This document shows positions 1-7,449 of a DNA stretch of 64,000 nucleotides, piece by piece (positions within the stretch are counted from its first letter, which is position 1; every line of letters begins with the position of its first letter). This DNA comes from DASPNM01 sp035626515 (GTDB lineage Bacteria > Bacteroidota > Bacteroidia > Chitinophagales > Chitinophagaceae): the NCBI GenBank assembly GCA_035626515.1, contig DASPNM010000035.1, forward strand, positions 266,427 through 330,426, read 5' to 3'. The notes under the pieces are model-generated. The model was not told where the DNA came from. It saw only the letters and a list, made by a program, of their open reading frames with translations, and did no database searches. The position numbers and the translations under genes were made by a program.

Positions 1-27
1 AATCCAAAATTTAGTATTTATTATTTA

Positions 28-363
28 TTATTTAATATTTCCATACCCTTCCTTCACGAGCCACTGCATCACTTTTTCCCTTTGGTCCCCCTGGATGATG
101 ATCTCGCCGTCTTTCACCGAACCGCCGGTGCCGCAAAATGTTTTCAATTCTTTTCCCAACTGCTCGAGATCCGATGTCGTTCCCACAAATCCCTGCACCA
201 GGGTCGCCGCTTTTCCGGCCCGATGTTTAGTGTCCAGGCGCACGCGCAGCTTCTGATCACCGGGAGAAAGCGTTTCTTTCGCCGGTTCTTCCTGCTGAAA
301 CCGGAACCCCGGGTCGGTGCTGTAAACAAATCCCCTGCTGTCGGGTTTATTCTTTTTTGCCAT
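28..363 (-). CDS. SUI1/YciH family translation factor
   Basis: Small basic protein of 111 residues with a SUI1 (eIF1-like) fold predicted over roughly residues 37-108. The family hallmark is visible near residues 77-94 (CGTGGSVKDGEIIIQGDQ), followed by the short C-terminal helix. In bacteria this family (E. coli YciH) is thought to act on initiation fidelity at the ribosomal P site, but it is poorly characterised. An ATG start at 363 gives the usual length. It lies just downstream of nadC on the same strand (18 nt from the nadC stop), so the two may be cotranscribed. The stretch beyond its stop, at the window edge, is AT-rich and low in complexity. Confidence 0.9.
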   Translation of the reverse strand: MAKKNKPDSRGFVYSTDPGFRFQQEEPAKETLSPGDQKLRVRLDTKHRAGKAATLVQGFVGTTSDLEQLGKELKTFCGTGGSVKDGEIIIQGDQREKVMQWLVKEGYGNIK

Positions 364-381
364 GCTGTTCGTTTTACGTGA

Positions 382-1239
382 TCAATCGATCACCGCTTTC
401 AGGCTCATATCGAGACTGCGCGCCTGGTGCACGAGCCCGCCTACACTGACATAATCAACACCGCTCTTTGCGTACGCCTCGATATTTTCCAGGTTGATCC
501 CGCCGCTTGCCTCGGTTTCAAATCCTTTGCCGATAAGCTGTACTGCCTCGGTAGCCTCTTCCGGACTGAAGTTGTCGAGCATGATACGCCGGACTTTCCC
601 TTTCCCAACGCGCAATACGGCCCTCACTTCATCGAGATTGCGCGTCTCGATCTCAATCTGCAGGTTAAGCCGCCTGGAGTGGACGTACGCATGCGCCTTT
701 TCGATCGCCGGCCCGATACCGCCGCAGTAATCGACGTGATTGTCTTTTAACAGGATCATGTCGTACAGTCCGAAGCGGTGATTGTGGCCGCCACCGATGC
801 GTACGGCTTCTTTTTCCAGTAAGCGGAAGTTAGGAGTTGTCTTTCGGGTATCGAGCAGCTTTGTCGGGTAGCCTCTCAGTTTTTCAGCATAGCTGCGCGT
901 GAGTGTCGCAATGCCGCTCATGCGCTGCATGCAGTTCAGCACCAGCCGCTCCAGCTGGAGGATCGTGTGAATGAATCCTTCGACCTCGAATGCGGTCTGC
1001 CCACGCCCAATTTGTTCTCCATCTTTTGCAAAACGGGTGAAAATGCAGAACGGCTCTTTATAGTGAAATATCTTCTCCGCCACTTCGACGCCGGCCAGCA
1101 CTCCATCCTGCTTGATACGGAGCATGGCCCTGCCCCTCGCCTGCGCGGAAATGCAGGAAAGGGTGCTGTGATCCCCGTCGCCCACATCTTCCTTCAGCGC
1201 TTCGTCAACGAGGTGAAAGAGCTTCTGGTCGAACTCCAT
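382..1239 (-). CDS. nadC: Nicotinate-nucleotide pyrophosphorylase (carboxylating)
   Basis: Quinolinate phosphoribosyltransferase, 285 residues. It converts quinolinate and PRPP to nicotinate mononucleotide in de novo NAD synthesis in the cytoplasm. The active-site signatures are intact: DTRKTTPNFR near the middle, then RIGGGHNHR and the metal/PRPP-side KDNH, and a C-terminal SGGI motif. A longer reading starting at TTG 1245 is possible, but that TTG lies within a TAnnTTTG promoter box (1243-1250), so the ATG at 1239 (MEFDQKLF) is preferred. The transcript would begin at or next to this ATG. YciH lies directly downstream. No nadA or nadB is in the window. Confidence 0.95.
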   Translation of the reverse strand: MEFDQKLFHLVDEALKEDVGDGDHSTLSCISAQARGRAMLRIKQDGVLAGVEVAEKIFHYKEPFCIFTRFAKDGEQIGRGQTAFEVEGFIHTILQLERLVLNCMQRMSGIATLTRSYAEKLRGYPTKLLDTRKTTPNFRLLEKEAVRIGGGHNHRFGLYDMILLKDNHVDYCGGIGPAIEKAHAYVHSRRLNLQIEIETRNLDEVRAVLRVGKGKVRRIMLDNFSPEEATEAVQLIGKGFETEASGGINLENIEAYAKSGVDYVSVGGLVHQARSLDMSLKAVID

Positions 1240-1242
1240 AAG

Positions 1243-1250
1243 CAAAAGTA
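1243..1250 (-). promoter_or_regulatory. TAnnTTTG -7 box for nadC
   Basis: On the minus strand the sequence reads TACTTTTG followed by CTT and the nadC ATG. This matches the Bacteroidota -7 consensus TAnnTTTG, and a start site about 4 nt downstream would coincide with the ATG, implying a leaderless mRNA. The box abuts the terminator of the preceding gene. No clear -33 element is visible. Confidence 0.45.
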
Positions 1251-1251
1251 A

Positions 1252-1281
1252 AAAAGCCCTCCCGAAGCCAGGAGGGCTTTT
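1252..1281 (-). terminator. Rho-independent terminator after DUF4783 gene
   Basis: Perfect 11-bp inverted repeat AAAAGCCCTCC / GGAGGGCTTTT around an 8-nt loop. It is GC-rich at the stem top and has A/T runs on both sides, so it could work in both directions. It lies 17 nt beyond the stop of the DUF4783 gene and directly in front of nadC, separating the two minus-strand units. Confidence 0.85.
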
Positions 1282-1298
1282 CTGTATTGAAAGAGGAA

Positions 1299-1688
1299 TT
1301 ATTCGATCGACTGGAAGCGGATTTCCTTGACCACCTCCCGGTTATTCTTCATTTTCATGAATACCGTAGTGCGGAAATTTCCGGAGCGCGTCTGCAGGGT
1401 ACCCACGCAGAACTGGCCGCTTCCTCCATCTCCTTTGTGCTTCACGTCAAAGCTGCGCACGCCGTTGTTGGAGAAAAAGTCCTTTAGGATAAGCACAGCC
1501 TGAGCCCGGCTGTAGCTGTCGCTCTGATCGGGCAGAGTAAGCTCCACGCTCTCCTCAAAATAGTTGGCCAGCTCGGTGGCATTGCCTGCACGCAAAGCGC
1601 CGATCACCGCGTCGATATTCCCCTTCTGCGCGAAGGAGGAAAGCGCGATCGCCGAAGCTACCAGCAAAGAAGAAAATAAAGCTTTCAT
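1299..1688 (-). CDS. DUF4783 family secreted protein
   Basis: Protein of 129 residues with an N-terminal signal peptide (about residues 1-20, ending SSFAQ). It then matches the DUF4783 pattern of Bacteroidota exported proteins: an NTF2-like fold with GNATELANYF early and a strand-rich second half that includes SFDVKHKGDGGSGQFCVGTL. Such proteins are probably periplasmic; the biochemical role is unknown. It is a single gene with its own downstream terminator and nadC beyond. The 220-nt gap to the divergent gpmI should hold both promoters, but I could not identify a convincing -7 box for either gene. Confidence 0.8.
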   Translation of the reverse strand: MKALFSSLLVASAIALSSFAQKGNIDAVIGALRAGNATELANYFEESVELTLPDQSDSYSRAQAVLILKDFFSNNGVRSFDVKHKGDGGSGQFCVGTLQTRSGNFRTTVFMKMKNNREVVKEIRFQSIE

Positions 1689-1908
1689 ATCTGTGATTTG
1701 AATTCACGGTGCCTTGCTCTAAAAATATGCCACAGTTTCAGACAGCTCCCGTACTAAAATAGCAAAAAGCACCTTGTTTACTCAATATCAGTCGCTAATT
1801 AGAGCAAACCATTGTAGTTTTACATACAGCCTTCGGACATTTCCGATACTTTACCGTGCTGTTGGTTGAAAATGAACGGGTTTGGTAAATACAAATTATT
1901 GTTAACTG

Positions 1909-3441
1909 ATGCCCGAAAGAAAAGTTATCCTTATCATAATGGACGGCTGGGGACTCGGGAAAGTTGCTTCCGCTGACGCGATACAGAACGCCAATGTTCC
2001 TTTCACAAAATCTTTATACTCAAAATACCCCAACAACATCCTCATCACCTGCGGAGAAGCGGTAGGATTGCCGGAAGGGCAGATGGGCAATTCGGAAGTC
2101 GGACACCTTAACCTGGGCGCGGGCCGCGTTGTTTACCAGGAACTGCAGCGCATCAACGTCGCGATTCGCGATGGCTCTTTTACGAAGAACGTTGCGCTGC
2201 TGCGGGCGCTGCGTGAAGCTAAGTTTCGACGGCGTCCACTGCACCTGCTGGGACTCGTCAGCAATGGTGGCGTGCATTCCCACATTGACCACCTGAAGGC
2301 CATCCTTGATCTCTGCCACAGTGAAAACCTCAGCGAGGTGTACGTACACGCATTTACCGACGGTAGGGACTGCGATCCACGCAGCGGACTCGGCTTCATA
2401 CGCGAGCTCCGCGATCACCTGAGTACCCGGGTAGGGAAGATCGCCAGCATTTGCGGCCGTTATTACGCCATGGACCGCGACAAGCGCTGGGAACGAATAC
2501 GGCTTGCCTACGACGCGCTTGTGCATGGAATAGGCAGCAAAGTGCAGGAGCCGGTCGCGGCGATGCAGGCCTCGTACGCGGCAAACATCACCGATGAATT
2601 TGTAGCACCAACGGTGATCGTGGACGATCAGTCCAAACCGGTCGCAACCATCCGCGATGGCGACGTCGCGCTCTGCTTCAATTTCCGCACGGACCGATGC
2701 CGCGAAATCACCCAGGCGCTTACGCAGACAGATTTTCCGGAACAGGAAATGAAGAAGCTGGATGTTGATTTCACCACGATGACCGATTACGACAAGACTT
2801 TTCAAAATGTACATGTGGTGTTCGAGACCGACAACCTGGACAATACACTGGGCGAAGTGCTCGAAAAAAACGGGCTCAGGCAAATACGAATTGCCGAGAC
2901 CGAGAAATATCCGCACGTCACGTTTTTCTTTTCGGGTGGCCGCGAGAAGCCGTTTGAGGGAGAAAAGCGGATCATGATCCCTTCTCCGCGCGTGGCCACT
3001 TATGATCTGAAACCCGAAATGAGCGCTCACGAGGTCACCGGCTCGCTGCTCCCCGAAATTGAAAAAGCAGAGGCTTCCTTCATTTGCTTGAATTACGCGA
3101 ATCCCGACATGGTCGGCCACACGGGCGTCTGGGAAGCAGCTATCCGGGCGGTGGAAACTGTGGACCGTTGTGTCGCCCGCGTGGTGGGCGTGGCGCTGCA
3201 ACATGGTTATACGGTTTTTCTCACTGCTGACCATGGAAACGCGGATTACATGATCAACGAAGACGGTACGCCGAACACTGCACACACGCTCCACCCGGTG
3301 CCTTTTTTTATAGTGGACAACAGTTGGCGGGGCTCCATTCGGCCCGGAAAGCTCGCCGACATTGCACCCACCATTCTCAGGATGATGAAGATTTCGATAC
3401 CAACTGAGATGACGGGAAATGTTTTAATTGATCGGCCGTAA
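1909..3441 (+). CDS. gpmI: 2,3-bisphosphoglycerate-independent phosphoglycerate mutase
   Basis: Cofactor-independent phosphoglycerate mutase, 510 residues, typical length. It interconverts 3- and 2-phosphoglycerate in glycolysis and gluconeogenesis using two Mn ions. The N-terminal metal motif MDGWG and the phosphorylated Ser62 within GNSEVGH are present, followed by the transferase insertion domain and the C-terminal metal motif TADHGNAD. The alkaline-phosphatase-superfamily core looks complete. The start is ATG. The stop codon TAA is part of a TAnnTTTG promoter box for the next gene, so the downstream haem-binding protein can be transcribed separately. Confidence 0.97.
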   Translation: MPERKVILIIMDGWGLGKVASADAIQNANVPFTKSLYSKYPNNILITCGEAVGLPEGQMGNSEVGHLNLGAGRVVYQELQRINVAIRDGSFTKNVALLRALREAKFRRRPLHLLGLVSNGGVHSHIDHLKAILDLCHSENLSEVYVHAFTDGRDCDPRSGLGFIRELRDHLSTRVGKIASICGRYYAMDRDKRWERIRLAYDALVHGIGSKVQEPVAAMQASYAANITDEFVAPTVIVDDQSKPVATIRDGDVALCFNFRTDRCREITQALTQTDFPEQEMKKLDVDFTTMTDYDKTFQNVHVVFETDNLDNTLGEVLEKNGLRQIRIAETEKYPHVTFFFSGGREKPFEGEKRIMIPSPRVATYDLKPEMSAHEVTGSLLPEIEKAEASFICLNYANPDMVGHTGVWEAAIRAVETVDRCVARVVGVALQHGYTVFLTADHGNADYMINEDGTPNTAHTLHPVPFFIVDNSWRGSIRPGKLADIAPTILRMMKISIPTEMTGNVLIDRP

Positions 3442-3446
3442 TTTTG
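3439..3446 (+). promoter_or_regulatory. TAnnTTTG -7 box before haem-binding protein
   Basis: TAATTTTG overlaps the gpmI stop codon and lies 14 nt before the ATG at 3461. It fits the Bacteroidota -7 consensus and leaves about 10 nt of untranslated leader. It argues that the next gene starts at this ATG rather than at an upstream TTG at 3428. Confidence 0.45.
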
Positions 3447-3460
3447 ATCAAATCGTAAAC

Positions 3461-3952
3461 ATGCTGAAAAAGATCCTGCTGGTCCTCCTGCTTGGTCTCA
3501 TCGTGATTCAGTTCATACACCCGAAACGAAATATTTCCAGCGGACCACAACCCAACTATATCGGTAACACTTTCGCCGTACCCGCACCGGTGAAAGTCAT
3601 ATTGCAAAAAGCCTGCTTTGACTGCCACAGCAACAACACGCGGTATCTGTGGTACTTCAGGCTGCAGCCGCTGGACTGGTGGCTGACCAATCATATCAAC
3701 CACGGGAAAGAACATTTGAATTTTGACGAATTCACGAACCGTGCGGCACGCTACCAGTATCACAAGATGGAAGAGGTAATTCAGGAAGTGAAAGAAGACC
3801 ACATGCCGCTCAAGTCCTATAAATGGACCCACAAAGACGCCCGGCTTACAGACCCTGAGAAGCACGCGCTTACCGACTGGGCGCAGTCAGTCATGCGCGA
3901 CCTGGAAGCGAAGTATCCGCCGGACAGCCTGCGGCGAAGCAATGGCCGCTAA
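3461..3952 (+). CDS. Haem-binding domain (CxxCH) membrane-anchored protein
   Basis: Protein of 163 residues with an N-terminal hydrophobic segment (about residues 4-19) and a single c-type haem attachment motif, C52-F-D-C55-H56. The tail SNNTRYLWYF..PLDWWL is typical of the Haem_bd (DUF4405-like cytochrome) family found in Bacteroidota. It is probably an inner-membrane-anchored periplasmic monohaem protein; its redox partner is unknown. The ATG at 3461 was chosen over an in-frame TTG at 3428, which lies inside gpmI. The next gene on the same strand begins 30 nt after its stop. Confidence 0.85.
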   Translation: MLKKILLVLLLGLIVIQFIHPKRNISSGPQPNYIGNTFAVPAPVKVILQKACFDCHSNNTRYLWYFRLQPLDWWLTNHINHGKEHLNFDEFTNRAARYQYHKMEEVIQEVKEDHMPLKSYKWTHKDARLTDPEKHALTDWAQSVMRDLEAKYPPDSLRRSNGR

Positions 3953-3981
3953 AGCTTAACTTTACCGGCTACTCAAAGCCC

Positions 3982-4464
3982 GTGTTGAAGAAAATTTCCT
4001 GTTATGCGTTGCTGCTCGCCTGGCTGCTGCCGCTGCTGCTGATCGCAGTCTTTCACATTCGCAAAACCCAGATGACGGAACGCATGGAGCATCGGCTGGA
4101 AGTCGAAGCACTGCAACAGGTGATCCTCCCGGCTGCGCAGGTACGTTGGGTAAAGCCCGGAAAGGAGATTATGGTAGAGGGAAGGATGTTCGACATAAAG
4201 TCCTTCCGTACAGAAAATGACCGTTGTTACATCGTTGGTCTTTTCGACGATGAAGAAACGGGGCTCCTGGAACAAATGAACTCGAGCGGTGCGGGCACCG
4301 GGTTACTGATCATTCAATTTCTGGCGCTTTTCCAACCCGCCTGTCCACCCGCCTCCCCTGCTTTACCGATTCCTGTGGATATGCGGGCGTTCCCCCTGCA
4401 GCAACCTTCAGCACTTGCGGAAATAACCGCACAGGTTCCTACTCCTCCGCCACGAAGAGCCTGA
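3982..4464 (+). CDS. Unrecognised small membrane-anchored protein
   Basis: I do not recognise a family for this 160-residue product. It has an N-terminal hydrophobic helix (about residues 5-24, very Leu-rich) that could be a signal peptide or membrane anchor, then a charged middle containing the pattern FDIKSFRTEND, then a second hydrophobic patch and a proline-rich C-terminus (about residues 115-160, ending PTPPPRRA). The start is GTG. It sits 45 nt ahead of a TonB-dependent receptor in the same orientation, so a small accessory role in metal or haem uptake is a guess from context only. A TAACTTTA sequence upstream is one base off the promoter consensus. Confidence 0.6.
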   Translation: MLKKISCYALLLAWLLPLLLIAVFHIRKTQMTERMEHRLEVEALQQVILPAAQVRWVKPGKEIMVEGRMFDIKSFRTENDRCYIVGLFDDEETGLLEQMNSSGAGTGLLIIQFLALFQPACPPASPALPIPVDMRAFPLQQPSALAEITAQVPTPPPRRA

Positions 4465-4509
4465 TCCGTCGCGGTCAATCTTTTTCCTGAAAACCAAAAA
4501 TTCATTTGC

Positions 4510-6726
4510 ATGAAAAGAATTGCATTGCTTTCGGCATTGCTTTATTGCTGTACCCTGATCCGTGCGCAGGACGATACCACGGGAAAGGATCTGGATGAGG
4601 TGCTCATTTATACCAACAAATTCGCTGAAAAGAAAAAGAACATTGCCCAGAAGACAGAGGTTATAAATACCAGGAACATCGCGCGGCTGAATGTGCAAAA
4701 CACCGGAGATCTGCTCGTTGCCACCGGGAATGTGTTCGTTCAGAAAAGCCAGCAGGGCGGCAGCAGTCCCGTGCTGCGTGGATTTGAAGCAAGCCGTGTG
4801 CTGCTGGTGGTGGACGGGATCCGCATGAACAATGCAATTTACAGGGCGGGACATCTTCAAAATGTGATCACCCTGGATCAGAACATGCTGGAACGGGTGG
4901 AGATCCTGTATGGTCCGGCCTCTACCATCTACGGGTCCGACGCGCTCGGGGGTGTTGTGAGTGTTCGCAGCAAATCCCCACAGCTTCATCCCGATGGAAG
5001 TCTCGCATCGGGTTCAGGATTTCTTCGCTACAGTTCTGCGAACGATGAAAAAAGCGGCCACGCAGATTTGAGTCTCGGGGGAAAAAAATTCGGATGGCTG
5101 CAGTCGTATACCTTCAGCGATTTTGGCGACATGAAAATGGGTAAGAATTACCCCGACAAATACCCGACATTCGGAAGGCGCGACTCCCTCATTGCCTTTT
5201 TCGGATTCAGGGATTCCGTGATCGTGAATCCCGATCCGCAGGTGCAGCGGTATTCCGGTTATCACCAGTGGGATGTTCTCCAGAAATTTCTGTTCAAACA
5301 GAGCGAGCGGATCTCACACACGCTGAATTTTCAGTATTCCAACAGTAGCCGTGTGCCCCGGTACGACCGGCTGCAGGATAAGCGAAATTTCGGCGGATCG
5401 ATCGGAACCACGCTTCGTTATGCTGAATGGTTTTACGGCCCACAGGAGCGTTTGCTGGCGGCTTACGAGCTGAACGCAACTCAACTCGGACCCTGGAATC
5501 AGGGTAAGCTTATCATCAGCTTCCAGGATATTGACGAAACCCGGCACCAGCGCGAATACCGCCGTTACGATCGATTCGACAGCCGTATGGAAAATGTAAA
5601 GGTCTGGGCATACGTGGCCGACGTGAGGCGTTTCATCGGGAAACATGAACTCACTGTCGGCACCGACGGGCAGCTGAACGATGTCACCTCCCGTGCCAGG
5701 CGCACCAACCTGAACACGGGAGCTGTCTCGAAGCTCGACACCCGGTATCCGGACGGAAAAAACCGGATGAACTATTTCGGGATCTACGCACAGCACGTAT
5801 TTAAAATGGCAGAGGGGAAGTGGATATTGAACGATGGCCTGCGGTTGCAGGCGGTGACGCTCCGGTCGGAAGTACTGGACAACTCGTTCTTTAACCTGCC
5901 CGTCACAAAATTCTCGCAGGAAAACCTAGCGCTTACCGGCAACCTTGGGCTGATCCATATGCCGAAGGTGGCCACCCGCATCGCGCTGAACCTTTCTTCC
6001 GGTTTTCGTGCTCCGAATATAGACGACCTGGTGAAGGTGTTTGATTTCTCCGTGGCACGCAGGATCTACGTTCCGAACGCAAACATAAAACCCGAGTACA
6101 CGTACAATGCTGACCTCAGTGCCGGCCGGCTGATCGCGAAAAAATTGCGCGTGGATGTAAATGTTTTTTATACGGTCTTCGACAATGCCATCGTGTCGGC
6201 CCCTTTCCAGTTGAATGGTGAGGACTCTGTTCTGTATAATGGGATCATGACCGCAGTCTATGCGAATCAGAACCTGAACAGCGGCCATCTATACGGATTG
6301 AGTGCACAGTTACAGCTGGACATTGCAGGAGGGCTCACATTTCTCACCACCGGAAGCTATACCCGCGGGCGACTGGAACGGTTTAACGGCACAGAGGTGC
6401 CGATGGACCACATCCCGCCTTTTTATGGCAAGACCAGCCTCAGCTACCAGCGGACGTGGTTCGCAGGGGAGCTGTATGCGATGTACAACGGATGGAAGCG
6501 GATCGCGGATTACAATCCCGACGGCGAAGACAACCAGCAGTACGCCACAGCGGATGGGATGCCCGGGTGGGCAACCCTGAACCTGAAAGCCTCCGCGGAT
6601 TTGACGAAGCACCTGGGTGTGCAGCTTGGAATTGAGAACATCCTGGACAGGAATTACCGCTATTTCGCCTCCGGATTCTCCGCCCCGGGTCGCAATTTCG
6701 TTTTGACCGCCCGGTTTTGCTGGTGA
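4510..6726 (+). CDS. TonB-dependent receptor, haemoglobin/transferrin type
   Basis: Outer-membrane receptor of 738 residues: signal peptide (about 1-20, ending IRAQ), plug domain (about 30-150) and a 22-strand barrel ending in aromatic ...TARFCW. The plug segments VLRGFEASRVLLVVDG, MNNAIYRAGHLQN and YGPASTIYGSDALGGV resemble the haemoglobin/transferrin/lactoferrin receptor group, so haem or iron uptake is the likely role; the substrate is inferred, not shown. Energy would come from TonB-ExbBD, which is not in this window. It follows the unrecognised small protein and precedes an ECF sigma factor. Confidence 0.9.
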   Translation: MKRIALLSALLYCCTLIRAQDDTTGKDLDEVLIYTNKFAEKKKNIAQKTEVINTRNIARLNVQNTGDLLVATGNVFVQKSQQGGSSPVLRGFEASRVLLVVDGIRMNNAIYRAGHLQNVITLDQNMLERVEILYGPASTIYGSDALGGVVSVRSKSPQLHPDGSLASGSGFLRYSSANDEKSGHADLSLGGKKFGWLQSYTFSDFGDMKMGKNYPDKYPTFGRRDSLIAFFGFRDSVIVNPDPQVQRYSGYHQWDVLQKFLFKQSERISHTLNFQYSNSSRVPRYDRLQDKRNFGGSIGTTLRYAEWFYGPQERLLAAYELNATQLGPWNQGKLIISFQDIDETRHQREYRRYDRFDSRMENVKVWAYVADVRRFIGKHELTVGTDGQLNDVTSRARRTNLNTGAVSKLDTRYPDGKNRMNYFGIYAQHVFKMAEGKWILNDGLRLQAVTLRSEVLDNSFFNLPVTKFSQENLALTGNLGLIHMPKVATRIALNLSSGFRAPNIDDLVKVFDFSVARRIYVPNANIKPEYTYNADLSAGRLIAKKLRVDVNVFYTVFDNAIVSAPFQLNGEDSVLYNGIMTAVYANQNLNSGHLYGLSAQLQLDIAGGLTFLTTGSYTRGRLERFNGTEVPMDHIPPFYGKTSLSYQRTWFAGELYAMYNGWKRIADYNPDGEDNQQYATADGMPGWATLNLKASADLTKHLGVQLGIENILDRNYRYFASGFSAPGRNFVLTARFCW

Positions 6727-6756
6727 GCCCGGCCATGAGACTCAGGCCATTAGTTC

Positions 6757-6795
6757 GAATGCTGCTCCGAAATTTTACAATTGGGTGCAGCATTC
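6757..6795. repeat. Inverted repeat between TonB receptor and ECF gene
   Basis: Perfect 9-bp arms, GAATGCTGC (6757-6765) and GCAGCATTC (6787-6795), separated by 21 nt. There is no strong T-run, so it is a poor terminator; it could be a weak transcription stop for the receptor gene or a protein-binding site in front of the sigma factor. Confidence 0.4.
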
Positions 6796-6837
6796 CTTGT
6801 TTAAAATTGTCTAAATTACGGGCAAGCCCAAACGGTT

Positions 6838-7419
6838 ATGACCGAGGAAACCATATTGCAGGGGTGCCTCAAAAACGATGCAGCTGCCCAGCGGGAACTG
6901 TACCATAAGTACAGTCCTAAGATGCTGGCCGTTTGCTATCGGTTTGCCCACAACCGCGAGGATGCGGAGGACATGCTGCAGGAAGGATTTATCAAGGTGT
7001 TTTTGCAGATTCACACTTTTGAGAGTCGCGGCGCACTGGAAGGATGGATTCGCCGTGTTATCGTTCACACCTGCATCAATATCCTGAAAAAAAACAAGAA
7101 GTTCAATGAAAGCGTGGACATCATCCACGCAACGGGAGTCCAGGTGCGTGAAGAATCGGTGCCGGCAATCATTCAGGCCAAGCAGGTGGTGGAATGTATC
7201 CGGCTGCTTCCGATTGGATACAGGACGGTACTGAACCTCTACGCAGTAGAAGGGTACAGTCACCGCGAGATCGCCAACATGCTCGACATTGAAGAGAGCA
7301 CGAGCCGCAGCCAGTACACGCGAGCTAAGGCGATGCTGGAAGATATCCTGGTGCGAAAGAAGATCCTGCAAAAGCCAAAACAGCAGAGCGAGTGGTTAGC
7401 GGCTGCAAGCCCGCATTGA
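6838..7419 (+). CDS. ECF-type RNA polymerase sigma factor
   Basis: Sigma-70 family protein of 193 residues with region 2 at about residues 20-90 (EDMLQEGFIKVFLQI) and region 4 at about 130-185 (helix-turn-helix around YSHREIANMLDIEESTSRSQ). It lacks regions 1 and 3, as expected for ECF factors. It would direct RNA polymerase to a specific regulon. The following gene, 30 nt downstream, encodes a protein with a single transmembrane helix just after a short cytoplasmic head, the position where an anti-sigma partner is usually found. The start is ATG; the upstream TAAAATTG is a one-mismatch -7 box. Confidence 0.92.
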   Translation: MTEETILQGCLKNDAAAQRELYHKYSPKMLAVCYRFAHNREDAEDMLQEGFIKVFLQIHTFESRGALEGWIRRVIVHTCINILKKNKKFNESVDIIHATGVQVREESVPAIIQAKQVVECIRLLPIGYRTVLNLYAVEGYSHREIANMLDIEESTSRSQYTRAKAMLEDILVRKKILQKPKQQSEWLAAASPH

Positions 7420-7449
7420 ACATATTTGGGTTATTAACGCCGACTGATT

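Noticed and set aside
1..27. AT-rich stretch with TTTATTA copies at the left edge
   Set aside because: Too short and low-complexity to call a functional element; may be part of a repeat cut by the window edge.
2020..3294. Long open frame (424 codons) antisense to gpmI
   Set aside because: It lies wholly opposite a certain gene and has no domain; long antisense frames are expected in GC-rich codon-biased genes.
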